Part shown: piece by piece, positions 1 to 7,274 of the stretch
Numbering within the stretch: position 1 is the stretch's first letter
Layout of the letters: each line of letters begins with the position of its first letter
From: Deltaproteobacteria bacterium
GTDB taxonomy: Bacteria; Myxococcota_A; UBA9160; PR03
Length of the DNA stretch: 64,000 nucleotides
NCBI GenBank assembly: GCA_035063765.1
Contig: JAPSFT010000011.1
Location: 1-64,000 of the forward strand
Reading direction: 5' to 3'
The notes under the pieces: generated by a model
Database searches by the model: none
What the model saw: the letters and a program-made list of their open reading frames with translations, nothing else
Told to the model about the DNA's origin: nothing
Translations under genes and position numbers: made by a program

Positions 1-46
1 CCGGCGATTCGCTGCGAATCGCCGGATCGCCGGGTCTGTCCCCGCC
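1..46. repeat. Partial REP-like hairpin repeat, cut by window edge
   Basis: This copy reads as a short hairpin, CCGGCGATTCG then CTG then CGAATCGCCGG, followed by a tail ending GGGTCTGTCCCCGCC. The same right arm occurs at 22007-22038, where the full 32-bp inverted repeat is visible. The left end of this copy lies outside the window. It stops 14 bases before the start codon of the acyl-CoA dehydrogenase at 61. The second copy likewise stops just upstream of a beta-oxidation gene. Confidence 0.75.
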
Positions 47-60
47 GCAGCGAGGTAGCA

Positions 61-1188
61 ATGGACTTCGCCTTCAGCGAGGAGCAGGACGAGTTCCGTG
101 GCATCGTGCGGCGCTTCGTCGAGGAGCGCTGGCCGACGGCCGAGGTGCGCCGGCTCGCGGAGCGGGCGGGCTTCGAGCCCGCTGTCTGGAAGCAGATGGG
201 TGCGGAGCTGGGGCTCCAGGGGCTCGCGATCCCCGAAGCGTACGGCGGCCAGGGCTTCGGCTTCCTCGAGCTCGGGATCGCGCTCGAGGAGCTGGGTCGC
301 CAGCTCGCGGGCGGGCCCTATCTCGCGAGCGCCGTGCTCGCGACCCAGGCGATCCTCGCTGCCGCTGGCGAGGCGCAGCGAGCGGAGTGGCTGCCGGCGC
401 TGGCCGCCGGCGACCTGATCGCGGCACTCGCCGTCGACGAGCCCGGCGCGCGCCCGGGGCTGGACGGCGTCGCTGCGACGCTGCGGCGCGACGGGGCGGA
501 TGTTCGCGTGTCGGGAGCCAAGACCGCCGTCCTCGATGCCCAGAACGCAGGGCTGCTGCTGGTCGCGGCCCGCGAGCCTGGCGCGGCGGGGCTCACGCTC
601 GTCGCGCTGCGCCCCGACGCGCCAGGGGTCGAGCTCGTCCCGGCGGACGGCCTCGATCTCGCGCGCAAGCACGGCGAGCTCGTCCTGCACGACGCACCCG
701 CGGTGGCGCTCGGCACGCCCGGCAGCGCAGGCCCCGCGCTGCGACGCGCGCTCGACCTCGGCGCGATCGCGCTCGCTGCGGAGGCGGTCGGGGCGGCCGC
801 GCGCTGCCTCGAGATGGCGGTCGCCTACGCGAAGGAGCGGATCCAGTTCGGCCGGCCGATCGGCTCGTTCCAGGCGATCCAGCACAAGTGCGCCGAGGTG
901 ATGCTCGAGCTCGAGACGGCGCGCTCGGCAGCGTACTGGTCGTGGTGGGTCGCGTCGCAGGACGGCGTCGAGCCGGGCGTGCTGGCCGAGGCGGCGAGCG
1001 TCGCCAAGGCCACCGCCGGCGACGCCCTCACGCGCGCCGCCGCCGAGAGCGTGCAGATCCACGGCGGCGTCGGCTTCACCTGGGAGTTCGACTGCCATCT
1101 CTACTTCCGCCGCGCGAAGGCCGTCGAGCACCTGCTCGGCGATCCCGTCTGGCATCGCGCGCGGATCGCGGAAGGGCTCGGGCTCTGA
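61..1188 (+). CDS. Acyl-CoA dehydrogenase family protein
   Basis: A 375-residue acyl-CoA dehydrogenase, a flavoprotein that oxidises acyl-CoA to 2-enoyl-CoA. It begins with the usual helical start MDFAFSEEQ. It carries the C-terminal family blocks RIQFGRPIGSFQAIQ (about residues 260-275) and QIHGGVGFTWEFD (about 335-347). The middle beta-domain is poorly conserved, with no clear YTEPGAGTDL-type block. In this it resembles the FadE27/FadE28-like partner subunits of heterotetrameric steroid dehydrogenases more than a classical homotetramer. The AUG follows 'gcgaggtagca', a modest ribosome site, just after a REP hairpin. The substrate is not evident. Its operon may continue from the left of the window. 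Confidence 0.9.
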   Translation: MDFAFSEEQDEFRGIVRRFVEERWPTAEVRRLAERAGFEPAVWKQMGAELGLQGLAIPEAYGGQGFGFLELGIALEELGRQLAGGPYLASAVLATQAILAAAGEAQRAEWLPALAAGDLIAALAVDEPGARPGLDGVAATLRRDGADVRVSGAKTAVLDAQNAGLLLVAAREPGAAGLTLVALRPDAPGVELVPADGLDLARKHGELVLHDAPAVALGTPGSAGPALRRALDLGAIALAAEAVGAAARCLEMAVAYAKERIQFGRPIGSFQAIQHKCAEVMLELETARSAAYWSWWVASQDGVEPGVLAEAASVAKATAGDALTRAAAESVQIHGGVGFTWEFDCHLYFRRAKAVEHLLGDPVWHRARIAEGLGL

Positions 1189-1243
1189 GGGCCGGACCAC
1201 CCGCTCGCGAGCCGGCCGCTCAAGCACAGGCCGCAATCGTTCG

Positions 1244-2056
1244 ATGGAGCCGCCGGGGGTAAGCGGCTTGGGCGGCCTGATCCAGAGCTATCACCTGCTG
1301 GCCACGGTGGCGTTCGTGCTCGCCTCGGCCGTGGTCGCGCTGCGCCTGATCGCGCTGGCGGCGCGCACCCGCCAGCGGCCCGAGCTGCTGCTCGGCCTCG
1401 GCATCCTCGCCACCGCCGCGCTCGGCTACGGCGTCCTGATCGCAGCCTCGATCCTGCGCGGCGCCCCGGGCACGCCCGCCGGCAACGACGTCGAGCTCGC
1501 CCTGCACGCCATCGGCTCGATCCTGCACGACGCCGGCGTCACGATGGTCCTGTTCTTCGTGCTGACCGTGTTCCGCCCGCAAGAGCGCTGGGCACGCGCG
1601 CTCACCGGTGCCGCGCTGCTGGCGCTGTGGGGCGGGCACCTCGGGTGGGAGCTCACGAACGGCTATCGCAGCATGCTGCCCGGCAACGGCTTCTGGTGGC
1701 TGCGCTTCGCGGTGATCTGGACCTACCCGCTCTGGACGATGGTCGAGTCGTACCGCTACTACGGGCTGCTGCGCCGGCGCAGCGCCCTGGGCCTCGCCGA
1801 CCCGCTCGTCACCAACCGCTTCCTGCTCTGGGGCAGCGCTTCGCTCGGCACCGCGCTCGCCACCTGGACCGCGAGCCTTCCCTCCCTGCTCATCGACCGG
1901 CCCGAGACGCTCGCGGTCTGGGGCCCTCCGATCCAGCTCGCGACGGCCACCTTCGGCGTCACGACGGTGACCCTCTACGGACTCACCTTCTTCGCGCCCG
2001 CCTGGTACCGGCGCTGGATCCTGCGCGCGGCGAGCCCCGACGCGGTCCAGCCGTAG
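1244..2056 (+). CDS. Seven-TM membrane protein, paralogue 1 of 4
   Basis: A 270-residue integral membrane protein with about seven hydrophobic segments and no recognised catalytic motif. It shares a signature with three proteins on the opposite strand at 3673-5901. The shared elements are RTRQRPE after TM1, FRPQERWA after TM3, an E-x2-YRYYGLLRRR loop followed by GLADP and RFLLW, and FFAPAW near the C-terminus. I do not recognise the family. The repeated Arg/Glu motifs facing the same side suggest a conserved cytoplasmic surface. It stands alone on the plus strand, 55 bases after the acyl-CoA dehydrogenase. The start is the first ATG. GTG codons further in would truncate TM1. Confidence 0.75.
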   Translation: MEPPGVSGLGGLIQSYHLLATVAFVLASAVVALRLIALAARTRQRPELLLGLGILATAALGYGVLIAASILRGAPGTPAGNDVELALHAIGSILHDAGVTMVLFFVLTVFRPQERWARALTGAALLALWGGHLGWELTNGYRSMLPGNGFWWLRFAVIWTYPLWTMVESYRYYGLLRRRSALGLADPLVTNRFLLWGSASLGTALATWTASLPSLLIDRPETLAVWGPPIQLATATFGVTTVTLYGLTFFAPAWYRRWILRAASPDAVQP

Positions 2057-2135
2057 CGGATCGCCCCAGCGCACGAGCGACGCGCGCCGCGAGGGCCACG
2101 GGGACGGCGGCCGGCCCCGCGCGACGCGCAGGTCC

Positions 2136-2906
2136 TCAGAGCGGCACGCCGAGCTCCGCGAGGGAGCGCTCGGTCTGCCCCGCCCAGTCGCGGTTCGCGG
2201 CCGGGCTCGCAGGGCTCGGGTGCGGAATGCGCCCGATCGGGAGGCCCGTCGCCCCGAGCGCGGCGTGCGCGCGCCCTTCGGCGAAGTGCCCGATCCCCAC
2301 CACGAGGCGCGGGCGCAGCAGCTCGACGGTGCGGCGCAGGGCGTCGTCGCAGGCGGCGAGCAGCGGCTCGCGGTCGGCGGCGCGCAGCTTGTCGGGGGTG
2401 AGGTTGCGGCCGCTCGCCTCGAGGAAGAGGAGCGGGCAGTAGTTCGCGACGAAGAAGCGGGCGAAGAAACGCTCGGGCGCGCCGAAGCGGCCGCGCGCCC
2501 AGCCCCAGAGCCGCGCACCCGACACCTCGCTGCGCGCGCAGGCGAAGCCCTGGACGGGCCGCTTCGGATGCTCGTCGCGCGGCCGCCCGACCGGTGCCTC
2601 GATCCCGAGCCAGTCCCGCACCAGCCCCACCTCGCCGAACGGCACCCCCGTCTGCGCCATTCCGAACGGTCCCGGGTTCATGCCGATCAACACGATCTCA
2701 CGGGGCGCCGCGCCGTAGCGGCGCAGGTACTCGACCCAGGGCGCGCGGGCGTAGCGCAACGGGTGGTAGACGTGCGCGACCGGAGGCGCGAAGCGCAGCC
2801 GCGCGAGCCGGCGCGCGAGCGCGTCGCCCACGGCGACGAGCGGCGGATCCGCCGCGGAGGCGCCCGCTGTAGCCTCCCTCGGCCTCGCGCCCCGGGCCTG
2901 CGTCAC
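2136..2906 (-). CDS. SMUG1-type uracil-DNA glycosylase
   Basis: A 256-residue base-excision repair enzyme that removes uracil and oxidised pyrimidines from DNA. The SMUG1 water-activating motif GMNPGPFGMAQTGVPFGE is present. A late HPSPASPAANRDW motif matches the substrate-binding His loop. I chose the GTG at 2904-2906 because it overlaps the aat stop as GTGA, a typical translational coupling. An ATG 24 bases further upstream (2930) would add eight residues and lie inside aat. SMUG1 occurs in some bacteria and is common in animals, so the identification rests on the motif pair. It is the last gene of a minus-strand run that includes aat and three 7-TM proteins. Confidence 0.88.
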   Translation of the reverse strand: MTQARGARPREATAGASAADPPLVAVGDALARRLARLRFAPPVAHVYHPLRYARAPWVEYLRRYGAAPREIVLIGMNPGPFGMAQTGVPFGEVGLVRDWLGIEAPVGRPRDEHPKRPVQGFACARSEVSGARLWGWARGRFGAPERFFARFFVANYCPLLFLEASGRNLTPDKLRAADREPLLAACDDALRRTVELLRPRLVVGIGHFAEGRAHAALGATGLPIGRIPHPSPASPAANRDWAGQTERSLAELGVPL

Positions 2907-3625
2907 GGAACCGTGTCGCTCGGATCGCATGGGCCCGGCTGCACGTCGAGCCGCCACGCCCCGCGGCGCGGCGGCCGCGCGAGGGTTGCGGCAAGGGCTG
3001 CGAGGAAGCGCGCCCGCGGCCACTCGACGGCGCCGAAGCGGGCCAGGTGGTCCGTGTGTACCTGGCAGTCCACGAGATCGAAGCCCCACGCCGCGAGCTG
3101 CCGGACCAGGGTTGCGAAGGCCACCTTGGACGCGTCGGGGCGGCGCGTGAACATCGACTCGCCGAAGAAGGCGCCCCCGAGCGATACGCCGTAGAGGCCG
3201 CCGGCGAGCCTTCCGTCCTGCCAGGCCTCGGCCGAATGTGCGAAGCCGAGCCGGTGCAGGCGCCGGTACGCCGCCGCGAGCTCGGGGGTGATCCAGGTCC
3301 CGGCGTCGTCGCGCCGTCGCACCTCGGCACAGTGCCGGACGACCTCGTCGAAGCAGGTGTCGAGGCGCACCTCGAAGCGGGCGCTCCGCAGCGTCTTCGC
3401 GAGGCTGCGCGAGACGCGCAGCCGCGCGGGCTCGAGGACCATGCGCGGGTCGGGCGAGAACCAGAGCAGGGGCCGCGCGACGAGCGGCCACGGGAAGATC
3501 CCGAGCGAGTAGGCGAGCAGCAGGCGCTCGGGCTGCAGGTCGCCCCCGACCGCGAGCAGGCCCGACGCCTCCGCCTCCTCGGGCGGCGGAAAGGCGACCT
3601 CGCTGCCGAGCCGGTAGACCGTCAC
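2903..3625 (-). CDS. aat: Leucyl/phenylalanyl-tRNA--protein transferase
   Basis: A 240-residue aminoacyltransferase that adds Leu or Phe to proteins with N-terminal Arg or Lys, marking them for ClpS/ClpAP degradation (the N-end rule). The family blocks LLAVGGDL, GIFPWPL, LLWFSPDPRMVL and AGGLYGVSLGGAFFGESMF are all present in order. Length is normal for the family. The start is GTG at 3623-3625. The first conserved residues follow within ten codons, no ATG lies upstream in frame, and the ribosome site is weak. It ends in a GTGA overlap with the SMUG1 gene, so the two are probably co-translated. Confidence 0.95.
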   Translation of the reverse strand: MTVYRLGSEVAFPPPEEAEASGLLAVGGDLQPERLLLAYSLGIFPWPLVARPLLWFSPDPRMVLEPARLRVSRSLAKTLRSARFEVRLDTCFDEVVRHCAEVRRRDDAGTWITPELAAAYRRLHRLGFAHSAEAWQDGRLAGGLYGVSLGGAFFGESMFTRRPDASKVAFATLVRQLAAWGFDLVDCQVHTDHLARFGAVEWPRARFLAALAATLARPPRRGAWRLDVQPGPCDPSDTVP

Positions 3626-3672
3626 GAGGCGGCAGGGTAGCCCGCGGAGCCGGCGCCCGGGGCGTCCTGCTC

Positions 3673-4401
3673 TCAATCTCCCGGACGTCCTCCGCGCAGC
3701 AGCGCGAGGCCGCTGCGGTCGTGCGGGAAGAACGCGGACGAGAGGCCCACCGCGGCGGCGATCCCGAGCAGCGACATGCTGGTGATCATGACCGGCGACA
3801 TCGTACCGGGCTGCAGGGCGCGGTCGACCATCGCGAGCACGTAGATCCCGAGTGCAGCGGTGCCCGCGACGGCCCAGAGGAGGAAGCGCCGCGCGAGGCC
3901 GGGCTCCGCAAGCCCCAGGCGCGCGCGCCGTGCCGTCTCCTGCCAGCAGAGCAGGGCCTCGACGGCGCTCCACGCGTAGATCCCCGCACCGAGCAGCATG
4001 TAGGGCCAGAAGACGAACGGCGGCGGCGGGAACGCGAGGGGATCCACGAGTCGGAGCAGGAACGAGCCCGCGAGCGCGACGGTGAGCGCGAGCTGGAGCG
4101 CGCGCGCCCAGCGCTCGTCGGGCCGGAAGATGTGGCGCAGCGCGAGCGCCAGCGCCGCCGACGCGAGATGCGCCGCGAAGCCGGAGATCATCTCGATCGA
4201 CGCAGCGGCGGCACGCGGCAGCTCCGGCGCCGAGAAGGCCGCGATCCCGAGTGCGAAGGAGAGGCCGCCGGCCGTGAGGGTCACGCCGATCGCCAGCTCC
4301 GGCGTCTCCCGGGTCCCGCGCCAGAGCAGCAGGAGCCGGACGCCCACGACGAGGCTGACCAGCACGAACGCGCCGTAGCCGAGCAGCGCGAGCAGGGCCA
4401 T
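3673..4401 (-). CDS. Seven-TM membrane protein, paralogue 4 of 4
   Basis: A 242-residue membrane protein with about seven hydrophobic spans, the last of three consecutive minus-strand paralogues. It has the family signature: GTRETPE after TM1, FRPDERWARAL after TM3, a FWPYMLLGAGIYAWSAVEA span, RRARLGLAEP and RRFLLW. The C-terminus ends with a short basic tail. It starts only 3 bases after the stop of the preceding paralogue (4405), so the three genes form one operon, probably continuing into aat. No cofactor or catalytic motif is visible, and function is unknown. Confidence 0.75.
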   Translation of the reverse strand: MALLALLGYGAFVLVSLVVGVRLLLLWRGTRETPELAIGVTLTAGGLSFALGIAAFSAPELPRAAAASIEMISGFAAHLASAALALALRHIFRPDERWARALQLALTVALAGSFLLRLVDPLAFPPPPFVFWPYMLLGAGIYAWSAVEALLCWQETARRARLGLAEPGLARRFLLWAVAGTAALGIYVLAMVDRALQPGTMSPVMITSMSLLGIAAAVGLSSAFFPHDRSGLALLRGGRPGD

Positions 4402-4404
4402 CGG

Positions 4405-5118
4405 CTAGGCGGCGCCGGGCACGGCGCCCGCGGTGGTGCGGGCGCGCCGGAAGGCGAGCCACAGGCAGCCCGCCGCGCCGAGGCCGAGCGCCGAGCTCAG
4501 CGCCAGCACCGCAGGGTGCGTCCCCTGCGCCGTGAGGAAGCGGTTCGCGGCGGTCGCCGCGTGGATCGCGACCGCGGCGCTGCACGCGGCCGACCACAGC
4601 ACGATGCGGCGGGTGACGGCCGGGTCGGCGAGCCGCAGCCGCACCCGGCGGCGCAGCAGCGCCGCGTAGCGGCCGGCTTCGGCGGCGCTCCAGGCGTAGG
4701 CGGCCGCGCTGCCGATCGTGCTGGTCCAGAACACCACCGGTGCGGGGGGGATCGTGCGCGCGTCCCCGAGGCGCAGCGTGTACGAGAAGCCGAGCACGAG
4801 CGCGATCGCGGTGACGATCGCGCGCCCGCGCGGATCGCCCGGCCGGAAGATGTGGGCGGTCCCGATCGCGAGGAAGAGCGCGCCGGCGTGGAGGCTCAGG
4901 TTCGCGAGCAGCAGGGCGGCAGGCGCCCAGGGCCTCGGCAGGAGGTCGAGCGCCAGCACCATCAGCAGGTAGCCGATGCCACCGCCCAGGAGCAGCGCGG
5001 CTCCCAGGGCCCCCTCGGGCGCCGCGCGCGTCCGCCGCGCGAGCAGGAGCAGGCGGGTACCGACGGCCAGGCTGGCCAACACGAAGGAGCCGAGGCCGAT
5101 CCCTTGGAGCACCGCCAC
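4405..5118 (-). CDS. Seven-TM membrane protein, paralogue 3 of 4
   Basis: A 237-residue membrane protein of the same unrecognised family as its two neighbours and the gene at 1244. Visible signature elements are RTRAAPE after TM1, GGGIGYLL in TM2, FRPGDPRGRA in place of FRPxERWA, AAAYAWSAAEAGRYAALLRRR, and LADPAVTRRIVLW. Replacement of the ERW core makes it the most divergent copy in the third loop. It begins 51 bases downstream of the 5170-5901 copy and is followed after 3 bases by the next. Tandem duplication within the cluster is the simplest origin. Confidence 0.75.
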   Translation of the reverse strand: MAVLQGIGLGSFVLASLAVGTRLLLLARRTRAAPEGALGAALLLGGGIGYLLMVLALDLLPRPWAPAALLLANLSLHAGALFLAIGTAHIFRPGDPRGRAIVTAIALVLGFSYTLRLGDARTIPPAPVVFWTSTIGSAAAYAWSAAEAGRYAALLRRRVRLRLADPAVTRRIVLWSAACSAAVAIHAATAANRFLTAQGTHPAVLALSSALGLGAAGCLWLAFRRARTTAGAVPGAA

Positions 5119-5169
5119 GCCCGCTCCATCGGCGGGCGGCGAGTGCCGCTTGACCGCTGCCCGGAGGCG

Positions 5170-5901
5170 TCAGGAGCCGCTCGGCACCGTCCGTGCGGGC
5201 CACCAGGCGGGCGGGAAGAAGGCGAGCCAGAGCGTCACCGCCGCGCCCAGACCGAGCGCAGAGGTGAGCATCAGGATCGCCGGATCGACCGTGACCGGAT
5301 CGATGAACCGGTTCACCATGTTGCACAGGTGGATGCCGACCGCGCCCGCGCCGGCGGCCGCCCACAGCGCGAAGCGCCGCGCGAGCGCCGGGGAGGCGAG
5401 GCCGAAGCGGGCGCGACGGCGCAGCGCCGCGGCGTAGCGTGCCGACTCGAAGGCGCACCAGCCGTAGGCCGCGGCCCCGAGCAGCATCGTCGGCCAGAAG
5501 TGCAGCGGGCTCGACACCGGCTGCGTCGCAGTCGGCGGATCGAGCGTGCGGAGCGCGAGCGTCGCGGCGAGGCCCGCGACGATCACGAGGCACGCCCGCT
5601 TCGCCCAGCGCTCGGCCGGCCGGAAGATGCGCCAGGCGCCGAAGGCGAGCGCCGCCGAGCCGACGTGGATGAAGGCGATGCCCGCGAGCCGGATGGCGCC
5701 CACCCACTCGTGCGGCAGCACCTCGAGCTGGCGGGCGCCGACGGCGAGCGCGTAGCCGAGCCCGGCGCCGAAGAAGAGCGCGGTGCCGAGGGCGGTCTCG
5801 GGTGCCTGGCGCGTACGGGCGGCGAGCGCCAGCAGCCGGCCGCCCACCCACAGGCTCACGAGGGCGAACGACCCGAGGCCGAGCAGCGAGACCAGGCGCA
5901 T
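5170..5901 (-). CDS. Seven-TM membrane protein, paralogue 2 of 4
   Basis: A 243-residue protein with about seven TM spans, the first gene of the minus-strand paralogue run. Signature elements are RTRQAPE, GAGLGYALA in TM2, FRPAERWAKRA, FWPTMLLGAAAYGWCAFESARYAAALRRR (read as separate blocks), GLASPALARRFALW and FFPPAWW near the end. The C-terminal FFPPAW matches FFAPAW of the copy at 1244. A perfect 20-bp palindrome lies 22 bases upstream of its ATG and could be an operator for the run or the end of the gene before it. Function is unknown. Confidence 0.75.
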   Translation of the reverse strand: MRLVSLLGLGSFALVSLWVGGRLLALAARTRQAPETALGTALFFGAGLGYALAVGARQLEVLPHEWVGAIRLAGIAFIHVGSAALAFGAWRIFRPAERWAKRACLVIVAGLAATLALRTLDPPTATQPVSSPLHFWPTMLLGAAAYGWCAFESARYAAALRRRARFGLASPALARRFALWAAAGAGAVGIHLCNMVNRFIDPVTVDPAILMLTSALGLGAAVTLWLAFFPPAWWPARTVPSGS

Positions 5902-5923
5902 GGACCCCTCCGACCGGAGGCGG

Positions 5924-5943
5924 GATCGGCGGATCCGCCGATC
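5924..5943. promoter_or_regulatory. Perfect 20-bp palindrome, operator or hairpin
   Basis: GATCGGCGGATCCGCCGATC is identical to its reverse complement. It lies in the 65-bp gap between the end of the acyl-CoA dehydrogenase (5967) and the ATG of the first 7-TM gene (5901), both on the minus strand. No T-run follows, so a classical intrinsic terminator is less likely than an operator or a transcript-end hairpin. It could also arise by chance in GC-rich DNA. Confidence 0.4.
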
Positions 5944-5966
5944 GGCTTGAGGTGCGCGGGTGCGGC

Positions 5967-7169
5967 TCAGGCCCCCGGGCTGCCCGAGCGGCGCAGCTTC
6001 TCGAAGGGGACGTCGCGATCGCCGCGGCCCTCGCGGGGGAGCCCGAGCACGCGCTCGGCGACCAGGTTCTTCTGGATCTCGTCGGTGCCCCCGGCGATGT
6101 GCAGCGAGGGTGCCGTCAGGAACTGGTGCTGCCAGGGCCCGTGGCGGCGCAAGGCCTCGGCGCCGGCGATGCGCAGGCCGAGATCGGCGCCCGCGGTGAG
6201 GATCCGGCCCAGGGCGAGCTTCATCACCGACGACTCCGCGTCCGGGATCGTGCCGCGGCCGAGCTTCGTGACGACGCGCGCGTTGAGCAGCTCGAGCGTC
6301 TTGTCCCAGCAGTAGAGGCGCGCGATCTGGTCCCGCGTCACGGCGTCGAGCCGGTCACGGTGCGCGCGGGCGTGCTCGAGCAGCTCCCGGAACGAGAAGA
6401 AGCCCCCGGTGCCGCCGAGCGCCATGCGCTCGTTGAGGAGCGTCGTCATCGCCGCCGCCCATCCGGCGTTCTCGGGGCCGAGCCGGCACGCGTCGGGGAT
6501 CCGCACCTCGTTCAGGAACACCTCGTTGAAGTGCGAGCCGCCGGACATCTGGCGAAGCGCGCGGATCTCGACGCCGGGGGCCTTCATGTCGATCAGGAAG
6601 TAGGTGATGCCCTTGTGCTTGGGCACGCTCGGGTCGGTGCGGGCCAGCAGGATCCCGAGGTCCGCGTAGTGCGCGCCCGAGCACCAGGTCTTCTGCCCCG
6701 ACACCACCCAATGATCACCGTCCCGGACCGCCCGCGCCGCGAGCGAGGCCAGATCCGAGCCGGCGCCCGGCTCGCTGAAGAGCTGGCACCAGATCTCGTC
6801 GCCGCGCAGGAGCGGCGGCAGGTAGCGCTGCTTCTGCGCGGGGCTGCCGTGGGCGATGATCGTGGGCCCGGCCATCGCCGTGCCGACCACGAAGATCGAC
6901 TCGCCGAGCCCGGCCCGGGCGAGCTCCTGGTTCCAGACGATCGCCTCGATCGGGCCCGCGCCGCGGCCGCCGTACTCCTCCGGCCACAGCACCGCCGCCC
7001 AGCCGTGCTCGAAGAGCGTGCGCTGCCAGGCCTTCTGCCCGGCGAGGAGCTCGTGCTCGTCCACCCCGTCCTCGAAGGGGTGCCGCCAGCGGGCGGGCTT
7101 GTGCGCCGCGAGGAAGGCCTGCGCCTCGGCGCGGAAGGCGGCCTCACGGGGGGAGTCGCGGAAGTCCAT
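5967..7169 (-). CDS. Acyl-CoA dehydrogenase with KstR-like operator
   Basis: A 400-residue acyl-CoA dehydrogenase. It has the full FAD/substrate block SEPGAGSDLASLAARAVRDG, then WVVSGQKTWCSGAHYADLG, PKHKGITYFLIDMKAPGVEI and the C-terminal GGTDEIQKNLVAERVLGLP. It resembles FadE-type dehydrogenases of long-chain or steroid acyl-CoA pathways. I chose the ATG at 7167-7169 because conserved sequence (MDFRDSPREAAF) begins there. Frame continuing upstream runs through the operator and is not family-like. The operator TGAAACATGTTCCA lies 11 bases upstream of the start, so the promoter must be very close and the transcript nearly leaderless. It is convergent with nothing and divergent from the DUF3604 gene. 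Confidence 0.93.
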   Translation of the reverse strand: MDFRDSPREAAFRAEAQAFLAAHKPARWRHPFEDGVDEHELLAGQKAWQRTLFEHGWAAVLWPEEYGGRGAGPIEAIVWNQELARAGLGESIFVVGTAMAGPTIIAHGSPAQKQRYLPPLLRGDEIWCQLFSEPGAGSDLASLAARAVRDGDHWVVSGQKTWCSGAHYADLGILLARTDPSVPKHKGITYFLIDMKAPGVEIRALRQMSGGSHFNEVFLNEVRIPDACRLGPENAGWAAAMTTLLNERMALGGTGGFFSFRELLEHARAHRDRLDAVTRDQIARLYCWDKTLELLNARVVTKLGRGTIPDAESSVMKLALGRILTAGADLGLRIAGAEALRRHGPWQHQFLTAPSLHIAGGTDEIQKNLVAERVLGLPREGRGDRDVPFEKLRRSGSPGA

Positions 7170-7180
7170 CGGGTCGGAAA

Positions 7181-7194
7181 TGAAACATGTTCCA
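7181..7194. promoter_or_regulatory. KstR-like operator TGAAACATGTTCCA
   Basis: This 14-mer fits TNNAACNNGTTNNA at every defined position. That pattern is the known palindromic site of the TetR-family sterol repressor KstR in actinobacteria. It lies between the divergent acyl-CoA dehydrogenase (start 7169, minus) and the DUF3604 gene (start 7275, plus). Related sites occur at 11671 and 15698, each just upstream of another acyl-CoA dehydrogenase. Confidence 0.7.
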
Positions 7195-7274
7195 ATCCCG
7201 TTGGCAAGCCGCATGGCCCCTGTCGTCGGCCAGGGGACCGGGGGATACTGCGCGCATCGCAAGGGGGGCTCGCG

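Noticed and set aside
1220-2518. A minus-strand frame opposite the first 7-TM protein
   Set aside because: No recognisable domain. It overlaps a TM protein with family likeness to three others.
3721-6315. An 864-residue plus-strand frame across the 7-TM gene run
   Set aside because: It reads as Arg/Glu/Gly-rich low-complexity protein, and the minus-strand genes have clear TM patterns and motifs.
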